NCBI GenBank assembly: GCA_016722565.1
Contig: JADKIU010000002.1
Coordinates: forward strand, 1,054,001 to 1,118,000
Reading direction: 5' to 3'
Source of the DNA: Bacteroidota bacterium
Lineage (GTDB): Bacteria; Bacteroidota; Bacteroidia; 2-12-FULL-35-15
DNA: 64,000 nt
The translations under genes were made by a program, and so were the position numbers. Positions within the stretch are counted from its first letter, which is position 1, and the number at the start of each line of letters is the position of its first letter. The notes under the pieces are model-generated. The model was given only the letters and a program-made list of their open reading frames with translations. It ran no database searches and was not told where the DNA came from. This document shows, piece by piece, positions 53,601-60,282 of the stretch.

Positions 53601-54312
53601 ATGGGAATGCCCAAAGTGTTTTGTTCTTCAGCCGACCAATATTTTGTAGCATTCGCAAATGCCTGATCTCCGAATGGATCTAACAATGAAGTAAGATCTT
53701 GGTTTTCGATATCCGACAACAACAAAGGAGAAATCCCTTTTAACACCAGCAAAATAATTGCACCGACATAGGCTGCAATCATGTTTCTTGAAAAAGTAAC
53801 CAACGAAAAGAAAATAGCACCGACCAATAAAATATTGGGAATCGCAAAAACAAAAATGGTTGAATGTAGTTTATCAGGTTGAATACACTCAACCGCTCCG
53901 GCTCAATTCCCGGAATCGCACAAGTAACAACATGCCCAACAATAGCACCGGTAATCACAAACATCGCTACTAAGAAGGATGCAAAGAAACGCCCAAACAT
54001 ATAACCAAATTTGGTAATGGGATTGGTGAACAACAGCGGATGCATGTTGTATTGAAAATCTTTATACACTGCAGGAGCGATGATTGTAATTAGGATGATT
54101 ATTCCGACAATGTCGGTAATCAAACCATTTAAACTTTCGGCAATAGCTTTTGCTGAGTTAATCGTAACATTTGTATCACCGGAAGTGCCAATCAACCCCG
54201 ACAAAGCAGCAGTTGCAAACATCGACAAACCAAAGAACACAAAAAAGAAAATATACGTAGCCGGTTTTTTCAACCAGAGTTTTAATTCGAATAAGAATAT
54301 TTGTTTGAACAT
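50606..54312 (-). pseudogene. ABC-2 permease fused to an M1 aminopeptidase domain, split by a one-base frameshift
   Basis: Two overlapping frames (50606-53827 and 53779-54312) make one protein of about 1235 residues. The N-terminal frame begins MFKQIFLFELKLWLKKPATY with membrane helices and stops after FRWLLFQET. The second frame continues IPNILLVGAIFFSLVTFSRN, further helices to about residue 580 of the full protein, and then an M1 domain with H795, E796, H799 (HEVAHQWW; numbering from the second frame) and a glutamate 20 residues later in MSETMSQYS. Adding one base to the A5 run at 53846-53850 restores PFLFFAIPNILL. The ATPase gene is directly upstream. Such permease-M1 hybrids are known in Bacteroidota; the break looks like an indel at a homopolymer. 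Confidence 0.88.
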
Positions 54313-54352
54313 AGATATAGGTGACTAAGTAACTAAGTGACTAGGTGACTGG
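54313..54352. repeat. GTGACTAGG-type repeat inside the ABC operon
   Basis: The 47-base gap between the ABC ATPase and permease genes contains AGGTGACTAAGTAACTAAGT followed by GACTAGGTGACTGGGTAA. These units are like those between the sigma factor gene and rsmG (37728-37869). As it lies inside an operon it is transcribed. Confidence 0.65.
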
Positions 54353-54359
54353 GTAATTT

Positions 54360-55226
54360 TTAGTTAGTAATGGTTGCGAAATACACATCTTCCAAATCCG
54401 CTACCAACGGAGCAAAAGAGCCATCTGGTTGAGTGGAGTTAAATACATGGATCTGAATTTTTCCTTCTACCACCTTTGTAGAAATCACTTTATGCGCCTC
54501 TTTATTTTCTGTCAACTGTTCTTTATCGATCAGCTTCATCCAAATTTTGCCTTTCATATCATCAATGGCCTGGTTCGGTTTGCCATACAACAATACCGTT
54601 CCTTGATTCATGATCGCCATTTTGGAACAAAGATTCCGAACATCTTCTACGATGTGAGTCGACAAAATCACAATGATATTCTCACCAATCTCACTCAATA
54701 AATTATGAAAACGATTGCGTTCCATCGGATCCAATCCTGCTGTTGGCTCATCCACAATAATCAATTTCGGATTTCCCAACAACGCTTGTGCAATTCCAAA
54801 TCGCTGACGCATCCCACCGGAGTAATCGCCAATATTTCTTTTTCTCGCTTCAAATAAATTAGTTTGATTCAATAACCCTTCACAAACTTCCTTGCGTTCT
54901 TTCGGATTATTAATTCCCTTCAGAATTGCAAAATGGTTAATCATATCCCAAGCCGACACACGTGGATAAAATCCGAAATCTTGTGGCAGATAGCCCAACA
55001 CTTTTCTCACCTCATCTTTTTGTTTGAGCACATTCAACTCACCCAACATAATTGTTCCACTATCCGCTTCCTGCAACGTTGAAATGGTACGCATCAACGA
55101 TGATTTCCCTGCTCCGTTCGGGCCAAGCAATCCGAACATGCCGCTGCCGATTTCCAAGTTGATATTATTGAGTGCTTTTAAACCATTTGAATAGGTCTTT
55201 GATAAGTTTTGAATCGATAAGTTCAT
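54360..55226 (-). CDS. ABC transporter ATP-binding protein
   Basis: 288 residues of a canonical ABC ATPase: Walker A GLLGPNGAGKSSLMRTIS near residue 34-51, Q-loop LGYLPQDFGFYPRVSAWDMI, signature YSGGMRQRFGIAQALL, Walker B LIIVDEPTAGLDP and the H-loop histidine in STHIVEDV. The C-terminal 70 residues are an extra beta-rich segment, as seen in CcmA/NatA-type exporters. It pairs with the permease-M1 fusion gene downstream on the same strand. The substrate is unknown. Confidence 0.93.
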   Translation of the reverse strand: MNLSIQNLSKTYSNGLKALNNINLEIGSGMFGLLGPNGAGKSSLMRTISTLQEADSGTIMLGELNVLKQKDEVRKVLGYLPQDFGFYPRVSAWDMINHFAILKGINNPKERKEVCEGLLNQTNLFEARKRNIGDYSGGMRQRFGIAQALLGNPKLIIVDEPTAGLDPMERNRFHNLLSEIGENIIVILSTHIVEDVRNLCSKMAIMNQGTVLLYGKPNQAIDDMKGKIWMKLIDKEQLTENKEAHKVISTKVVEGKIQIHVFNSTQPDGSFAPLVADLEDVYFATITN

Positions 55227-55352
55227 AGGTAGCTTTTATTTTTTTGAGGGTATGACGTATACCCCAAAGATATGTTACAATAGAGTTGACTTTAATCCTT
55301 TATGATTAATGGTCATATGTCTTGATTAATGGTTGGTTCTTATCTGCAAGCC

Positions 55353-55814
55353 TTAAAGCTGAGGAGTAACGTAAATAGTTTTTCCTTTTGCATCTTTTTT
55401 AGCCTGTAATATTTGTTTTCGATTGCGATTGGGATCATACGATACATGTACCCAACGAAAACCGAATTCATCAATCAACTGATCAAATGGCAAATTCAAT
55501 GCTTTTATTTTTTTGAATAATTTTTGATTCCCATTTGTCAAATCAATAATATCTACTGCATGTCCGGTCATGTGCTGACTTTTACTCGCACCGCCAATGG
55601 CTTTATTGAGCGCAGGACAACGATAACCGCTGTTCACTGTTATGGGTGTTCCCAATGCATCGCGCAAGGGCTGTAAAACATTTACACACAATGCTTTTAA
55701 GTTGGCAACCACTTCCGGTGGTGGATTGTATTGTTCATCATCAAACTTTCGATGACTTGTCATTAACAATTCGTGAAGTGAAAAATTTTTGCTAAGTTTT
55801 TGATTCGCGATCAT
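55353..55814 (-). CDS. M15A family peptidase (D-Ala-D-Ala carboxypeptidase-like)
   Basis: 153 residues. The zinc-site order is complete: H81 and D88 in SQHMTGHAVDI and H123 in WVHVSY, together with NSGYRCPALN. No signal peptide is present, the form often seen in phage endolysin-like or tail-associated M15A proteins, but there are no other phage genes nearby. It would cleave peptidoglycan stem peptides. It neighbours a C1 peptidase, also leaderless. Confidence 0.88.
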   Translation of the reverse strand: MIANQKLSKNFSLHELLMTSHRKFDDEQYNPPPEVVANLKALCVNVLQPLRDALGTPITVNSGYRCPALNKAIGGASKSQHMTGHAVDIIDLTNGNQKLFKKIKALNLPFDQLIDEFGFRWVHVSYDPNRNRKQILQAKKDAKGKTIYVTPQL

Positions 55815-55893
55815 GTTGGTTGTTAGTTGTTAGTTGTTTTATACTATTTTCCATCTCCCATCTTCCATTTCCCATTTCCCATCTTCCATTCTT
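55815..55893. repeat. TTAGTTG and CCATCTCCCATC low-complexity spacer
   Basis: The gap between the M15 and C1 peptidase genes is TTGGTTGTTAGTTGTTAGTTG followed by alternating TTCCATCTCCCATC and TTCCATTTCCCATT units. Both kinds of block recur elsewhere: TTAGTTG near 34660 and 42170, and GGATG-type units in the tgt leader. Confidence 0.65.
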
Positions 55894-56677
55894 ATACAAT
55901 AATCCCATACGCTTCTTTAAACGCATCTTTTGCATAATCGAAGCTGGCATAGGCAAATCCTTTATGCCCCCAATCGGTTCCCCAACTGTTACGGATGATA
56001 AAATGGGTTTCGGTATAGCCGACAATTGAAATGGCGTGTCCACCTTCCACCGACTTTTTATCAAACTTAGTTAACAAACCATCTTTCTTCACATAGTTCC
56101 AGGAATTGTCGCAATCCAAGCAAGTCAAAATCGGACCTTGAAAGGCCAGCCAGGCTTTGAACAACTCGATTTTCTCCGATTGTTTTTTAGTAAGGTTATA
56201 ATACCCTTTTACCTTATACTTGCCTGCTACTTTTAAAAAGTTGGCTTCCTTGATTTTTACCAATCGCCCTTCAAACGGAAGGTGGTCGGCTTTTAATGCA
56301 CCAAATTTTTTGGTGACTTTTAGAGCCGATTTTAAACTCGTTCCCGAATCGTCAATAAATGTTGTAGGATAATCCACATATTCATCCATCTCTTTGGAAG
56401 CCATCCAGATGAAACGAACCGACATACTTTCGCCCGGTTTTATCTTTTTAGCCTTTGTAAAATGGTATCTCAACAACGAATCAGCAGTTGCCCAACCTAC
56501 ACAGGCTCCCGTTTCTCCTTGATTGCCGATTTTCCACCATTTTGCCCTTAAATCTACCGATTTGGGAAGTTTTTTATTTTTTACATTCAGCCCTAGCTCC
56601 CGGGCTTTGTCGGCATGCCAGTCGTCCTGCTTATCACGGGAAGGCACACAATTGAAAATTCGTTTTGTTTTTGCCAT
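55892..56677 (-). CDS. C1 family (papain-like) cysteine peptidase, no leader or propeptide
   Basis: 261 residues. Catalytic residues are visible: C59 in GNQGETGACVGWATADSLLR, H214 in GGHAISIVGY, N230 in IIRNSWGTDWGHKGFAYAS, and the oxyanion glutamine Q53. The sequence starts with MAKTKRIFNC and has neither a signal peptide nor the usual inhibitory propeptide. It is probably cytoplasmic or exported in an unusual manner. The upstream neighbour on the same strand is absent; the M15 gene lies downstream, separated by repeat sequence. Substrate unknown. Confidence 0.88.
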   Translation of the reverse strand: MAKTKRIFNCVPSRDKQDDWHADKARELGLNVKNKKLPKSVDLRAKWWKIGNQGETGACVGWATADSLLRYHFTKAKKIKPGESMSVRFIWMASKEMDEYVDYPTTFIDDSGTSLKSALKVTKKFGALKADHLPFEGRLVKIKEANFLKVAGKYKVKGYYNLTKKQSEKIELFKAWLAFQGPILTCLDCDNSWNYVKKDGLLTKFDKKSVEGGHAISIVGYTETHFIIRNSWGTDWGHKGFAYASFDYAKDAFKEAYGIIV

Positions 56678-56761
56678 ATCATCGATTTTGATGCAACCTT
56701 TTGGTACTTTTTTCCATCATAAATATAGTACTTTGATTCATCAGACCTAAAAATATTTAAA

Positions 56762-56769
56762 TATCTTTG
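56762..56769 (+). promoter_or_regulatory. -7 promoter box of the MORN-repeat gene
   Basis: TATCTTTG fits TAnnTTTG and ends 25 bases before the ATG at 56795. The nearest TTTG (56732-56735) is 26 bases away, too far for a normal -33 box. Confidence 0.5.
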
Positions 56770-56794
56770 TAGTATAACATTATCTATCAAAAAA

Positions 56795-57340
56795 ATGAAG
56801 AAGTTTCTATTCACATTCGCAGCAGTTGCCTTATTCACAACTGTAAATGCGCAAAATAAACGCACAGAAACGTGGCCAAACGGCAACAAAAAAAGTGAAG
56901 GAATGACCATTGGAAAAGACATGGATCCTTCAGCTTCCAAAGAGGTACAATCGCGTCAATCCGTTAACATTATCAAAGATGGTATGTGGACCAACTGGTT
57001 TGAAGATGGGAAAGTTCGCTCCGAAGAATACTACAACAATGGAATTATGGTGGGTACCTGGAAAGTATGGTACGATAACGGACAATTAGAGTCTGAAATC
57101 AACTTTACAGCTGGTACTTCGGTTCATTTTTATAAAAACGGACAAAAACATTCACAAGGCGGTATTGCTAATGGAATGGTAAACACCGGAAGATGGATTG
57201 GTTACCATGAAAATGGAAACAAAAATTTTGAAGGTTCTTATACTGCTGACGGACAAAAAGATGGCGTTTGGACGTGGTATGACGAAACCGGAAAAACAAC
57301 CACCACTCAAACCTATCAAAATGGTGAGTTAGTGAAATAA
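56795..57340 (+). CDS. Secreted MORN-repeat protein (YwqK-like)
   Basis: 181 residues: a signal peptide (1-20, ending VNAQ) and about six MORN_2-type repeats, e.g. TWPNGNKKSEG, NWFEDGKVRSEEYYNNGIMV, GTWKVWYDNGQLESEINF, GYHENGNKNFEG and GVWTWYDETGKTTTTQTYQN. Databases often name such proteins YwqK family antitoxin, but no toxin gene is nearby. It probably binds at the envelope. A strong terminator follows 31 bases after the stop. Confidence 0.87.
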   Translation: MKKFLFTFAAVALFTTVNAQNKRTETWPNGNKKSEGMTIGKDMDPSASKEVQSRQSVNIIKDGMWTNWFEDGKVRSEEYYNNGIMVGTWKVWYDNGQLESEINFTAGTSVHFYKNGQKHSQGGIANGMVNTGRWIGYHENGNKNFEGSYTADGQKDGVWTWYDETGKTTTTQTYQNGELVK

Positions 57341-57370
57341 TAGATTGAAGCACAGAAAAACTACTACTAT

Positions 57371-57402
57371 AAAAAAGCCTCGCAGAAATGCGAGGCTTTT
57401 TT
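57371..57402 (+). terminator. Intrinsic terminator of the MORN-repeat gene
   Basis: A perfect 14-bp stem, AAAAAAGCCTCGCA (57371-57384) and TGCGAGGCTTTTTT (57389-57402), with a GAAA loop. The 3' arm ends in T6. Confidence 0.92.
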
Positions 57403-57415
57403 GTTTTATCTGCAG

Positions 57416-57560
57416 ACCTCATCCCCACCCCTTCTCCTTGTTTAAGGAGAAGGGTGTCGCTTCGCAAAATTCATTTTGATTACTCTTTAGAAACAATCGT
57501 ATTCCCCCTCTCCTTTATTTCAAGGATTCCGCTAGCTAACGGGAGGGGTCTTGATGAGGT
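57416..57560. repeat. MITE-like element with ACCTCATC / GATGAGGT ends
   Basis: In the 361-base gap between the MORN gene and the S41 protease gene, a 145-base unit is bounded by ACCTCATC (57416-57423) and GATGAGGT (57553-57560). Inside it has a perfect hairpin, CCTTCTCCTT (57430-57439) / AAGGAGAAGG (57444-57453), and a second C-rich/G-rich block CCCCCTCTCC ... CGGGAGGGG. Such CTCATCCCC...AAGGAG repeats are dispersed in many genomes. No coding potential is seen. Confidence 0.6.
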
Positions 57561-57566
57561 AAAAAA

Positions 57567-57594
57567 AAGTCCCTCTATTTCTAGAAGGACCTTT
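57567..57594 (-). terminator. Probable terminator of the S41 protease gene
   Basis: Read on the minus strand, AAGGTCCTTCTA and TAGAGGGACTT form an imperfect stem with a 4-5-base loop, followed by T8 (plus-strand A run 57561-57568). It is about 110 bases downstream of the stop codon. Confidence 0.6.
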
Positions 57595-57628
57595 TATCAC
57601 AAACAATCATTTCTCTTATAACTAAAAA

Positions 57629-57675
57629 AGATTTCTCGACTTCGCCTGCCTAGCGTCAGGCGGGCTCGAAATGAC
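57629..57675 (-). repeat. GTCATTTCG...AATCT repeat with a different palindromic core
   Basis: Minus-strand unit: GTCATTTCGAG, then a core with CGCCTGACGC...CAGGCG (CGCCTG/CAGGCG at 57643-57648 and 57657-57662), then TCGAGAAATCT. The flanks match the units at 34694 and 42119, while the core palindrome is different. ATTTC pairs with GAAAT. Confidence 0.75.
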
Positions 57676-57701
57676 ACACAAGGAACATTTCGTTGAACGA
57701 G

Positions 57702-59801
57702 TTATTTCTTCGTCACTCCATTATTCATCTCATTCATAATCGATACCGTTTCGTTCAAATATATATCTTTTCTGAGAGCTTTGTACCAATCTTTCGTCTT
57801 ATTCACTTTCACCGTATCACTTTCAGGGAATGCATCTGCTTTTAATGCAACAACCTCTACTCCTTCTATCTCTTTATCCAAGGCATCCATTTTCTTTGCT
57901 TCTTCTTTATAAGCTTTTTGCTCTGCTACATATTTATCAAAGTTCAATGAAACAACCGTATTGTCTTTTTGTTTTTTCAAACGCTTTGCAGCATCATTCA
58001 ATATCGCAAAACCTGGATTGTTTTTCACGCGCTCTGCACTGTTCGTTTTGATTTGTGAAACCGAATATGCTTGTTTCAATGTTGAATATTTAGCCGGAGC
58101 AATTTCATCCCAAGCCATCGGATAATCTTGTTCTTTTTCGCCTTGATCCAACAAATAATATGGATCTGGTAAAATTACATCCGGAATAACGCCTTTTAAT
58201 TGGGTCGTTCCTCCGTTAATACGGTAAAACTTCTGAGTGGTGATTTTTACTTCACCCAATGGTTTGATGTTCGCATAAGCCGGTGGTAAATAATCATCCA
58301 AGTTAAAGAAACGTTGAACAGTTCCTTTCCCGAAAGAAGATGGTGATGTTCCTACAATCAAGGCTCTGTTATAATCTTGCATCGCTGCCGCCATAATTTC
58401 AGATGCTGAAGCTGAATTCGAATTTACCATTACCGTGAGCGGACCATCATATACAATTCCTGCATCTCTGTCTTCTAATACTTGTGCTGCTGCAGATTTT
58501 TGTTTCACTTGACAAACAGGACCTTTATCGATAAACAATCCTGCCATGTCCACCACATCCGGCAACGAGCCACCACCATTGTAACGCAAGTCTAGAATAA
58601 TCCCATCTACATTTTCTGCTTTTAACTTCTCCAGTTCCTTACGGATGTCTTTCGAACAGCTACGATTTGTTTTACCAGAGAAATCTGCATAAAACGATGG
58701 CAACTTAATGTAACCAATGTTTTTCTTTCCCTTTAAAATAACCGATTGTGCGTAGGTATCTTCCAATACTACGATGTCGCGAATGATGGATATTACCATA
58801 ACACTTGCATCCGGCTTTTTAACCGTCAAACGCACTTCTGTTCCTTTTTTACCTCTCACCAACAACACAACATCGTCCAATTTCATATCCGTTAAATCCA
58901 CCGGCTCTGCATCTCCTTGTCCGACTTTTAATATAATGTCTCCCCCTTTTAATTGTCCTTGTTTATAAGAAGCGCTACCCGGAACAATGCTGCTCACTTT
59001 AATATAACCATCCTTTTCTTGAAGCTGTGCGCCAATTCCTTCCAACTGTCCGGTCATGCCGATATCAAAGTTAGCTTTGTCCTTAGGAGCAAAAAACTCG
59101 GTATGCGGATCATAAACCCCGGCAATCGCATTAAAATAAATGGCAATACGATCATCACGGTCAAATTCCTTTAAACGTTTAAAATAATCATCGTTGCTTT
59201 TTAGGATTTTCTTACGCGCATCCGCTTCCAATTCGGTTTTGGATTTCAATTTTACCGTATCGCTTTTCTCTTTTGCTTTCTCTTGGCTCTCCATCATTTC
59301 CACCATGCGTGCAAGCGTTTGATACTTCAGCGATTTTCTCCACTCTTCTTTCAAAGCTGCTTTGTCTTTGGCGTAATTGATTTTTTCAGCATCCAACTGA
59401 ATAGTTTCGTCACCAGAAAAGTCGAATGGTTTCGAAAGGATTTCGGTATAATAGGTTTTGGCCTCTTCTACACGTTTGTTAATGATCTCAAAGGATTTAT
59501 CAAAAAACTCGAAGCGAGCATTGTTGATATCGTCATCCACCAATTTTTCGAACTTTTTCAATTCCTCCACATCCGATTGGATTAAGAACTTTTTATTGTA
59601 GTCCAATCGTTGTAAATAGAGTTTATATACCTTTTCAGAGAAATTGTTGTCGATGGTTTGAGGGGAATAATGCACAGTGTTTAAACTTTGCATCAATATC
59701 TGGTCAATCGCTTCTTCCTTATCGGATTGAACAATAATGGTTGCCGATACCAGCGCCAAGGCTGCGGGAAGAATGAAGAATAGTTTTTTTGATATTTTCA
59801 T
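57702..59801 (-). CDS. prc: Carboxy-terminal processing protease (S41, Prc/Tsp type)
   Basis: 699 residues. An N-terminal hydrophobic segment (FFILPAALALVSATIIVQS) precedes the helical TSP N-terminal domain (about 50-240), then a PDZ domain (IGAQLQEKDGYIKVSSIVPG), the S41 core with LRYNGGGSLPDVVDMAGLF and the catalytic serine in NSNSASASEIMAAAMQDYNR with its lysine in SSFGKGTVQ, and a Prc-like C-terminal domain (QKFYRINGGTTQLKGVIPDV). This layout equals E. coli Prc. It degrades or processes periplasmic proteins from the C terminus. Transcribed alone, with its terminator near 57580. Confidence 0.94.
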   Translation of the reverse strand: MKISKKLFFILPAALALVSATIIVQSDKEEAIDQILMQSLNTVHYSPQTIDNNFSEKVYKLYLQRLDYNKKFLIQSDVEELKKFEKLVDDDINNARFEFFDKSFEIINKRVEEAKTYYTEILSKPFDFSGDETIQLDAEKINYAKDKAALKEEWRKSLKYQTLARMVEMMESQEKAKEKSDTVKLKSKTELEADARKKILKSNDDYFKRLKEFDRDDRIAIYFNAIAGVYDPHTEFFAPKDKANFDIGMTGQLEGIGAQLQEKDGYIKVSSIVPGSASYKQGQLKGGDIILKVGQGDAEPVDLTDMKLDDVVLLVRGKKGTEVRLTVKKPDASVMVISIIRDIVVLEDTYAQSVILKGKKNIGYIKLPSFYADFSGKTNRSCSKDIRKELEKLKAENVDGIILDLRYNGGGSLPDVVDMAGLFIDKGPVCQVKQKSAAAQVLEDRDAGIVYDGPLTVMVNSNSASASEIMAAAMQDYNRALIVGTSPSSFGKGTVQRFFNLDDYLPPAYANIKPLGEVKITTQKFYRINGGTTQLKGVIPDVILPDPYYLLDQGEKEQDYPMAWDEIAPAKYSTLKQAYSVSQIKTNSAERVKNNPGFAILNDAAKRLKKQKDNTVVSLNFDKYVAEQKAYKEEAKKMDALDKEIEGVEVVALKADAFPESDTVKVNKTKDWYKALRKDIYLNETVSIMNEMNNGVTKK

Positions 59802-59977
59802 ATGTATATGAATAACGATTTTTTACGAATTTACGAATCTGTGCGTTAATTATACGCTTATTTTGACAAACGGTTGTTTTTAGGTTTCAGTTTCTATTAA
59901 CAGATTACTTAAAGTTGGTTTTTCCATAAACTTCAGTCAAATTTTATACCCAATTTTCAGAAACACCATCACTTAAC

Positions 59978-60057
59978 CGTCATTGCGAGGAACGAAGCAA
60001 TCTATACCCATTTATGACTATAATTCGCAAGAGATTGCTTCGTTCCTCGCAATAACG
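59978..60057. repeat. GTCATTGCG...GCAATCT repeat, second inverted pair
   Basis: Arms 59978-60003 and 60032-60057 are inverted around 28 bases. They match the pair at 50500-50583 base for base, except A for G at 60054 in the right arm. A spurious open frame crosses the pair. Confidence 0.88.
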
Positions 60058-60099
60058 CACAGAATAAAAAAAACGTGCCCATCCGTTATTTCCGTTTCA

Positions 60100-60119
60100 C
60101 CTGTCTGCCGGCAGGCTGG
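60100..60119. repeat. CCTGTCTGCCGGCAGGCTGG palindrome
   Basis: The centre CTGCCGGCAG (60105-60114) is a perfect 10-base palindrome and the outer bases nearly so. It is much richer in GC than its surroundings and is the kind of core found in dispersed palindromic repeats of Bacteroidota. Single copy here. Confidence 0.55.
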
Positions 60120-60282
60120 TCCGCGTTCCATTTCAAATGCTCATTCCATAACGCACGCCCCCCTCAAATGTTACCTAAATAAATATTATTTAACATTTTA
60201 TAACAGAATGTTATTTTGCTATACATTTACATCATCAAACAGATTCTACTCAAAAAACTAACCACACAAACTTCCTAAAAAA

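Larger units (their letters stand above)
59802..60282. other. 481-base intergenic region before the macroglobulin gene
   Basis: No gene is seen. The left 150 bases are AT-rich (ACGAATTTACGAATCTG duplication) and should hold the protease promoter. Then come the GTCATTGCG inverted pair (59978-60057), a CTGCCGGCAG palindrome, and an inverted repeat TAACATT (60191-60197) / AATGTTA (60207-60213) with a 9-base spacer about 70 bases before the ATG at 60283, which could be a regulator site. A near -7 box TACATTTA lies at about 60222. Confidence 0.6.

Noticed and set aside
55353..56677. Prophage remnant
   Set aside because: The M15 peptidase resembles endolysins, but no tail, capsid, integrase or holin gene is nearby.
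56795..57340. Toxin-antitoxin system
   Set aside because: The YwqK 'antitoxin' label is only a database name for MORN-repeat proteins; no toxin candidate is adjacent and the protein has a signal peptide.
59983..60261. Open reading frame of 92 codons
   Set aside because: It is made of the GTCATTGCG repeat and palindromic spacer sequence and shares its first codons with the false extension at 50578.
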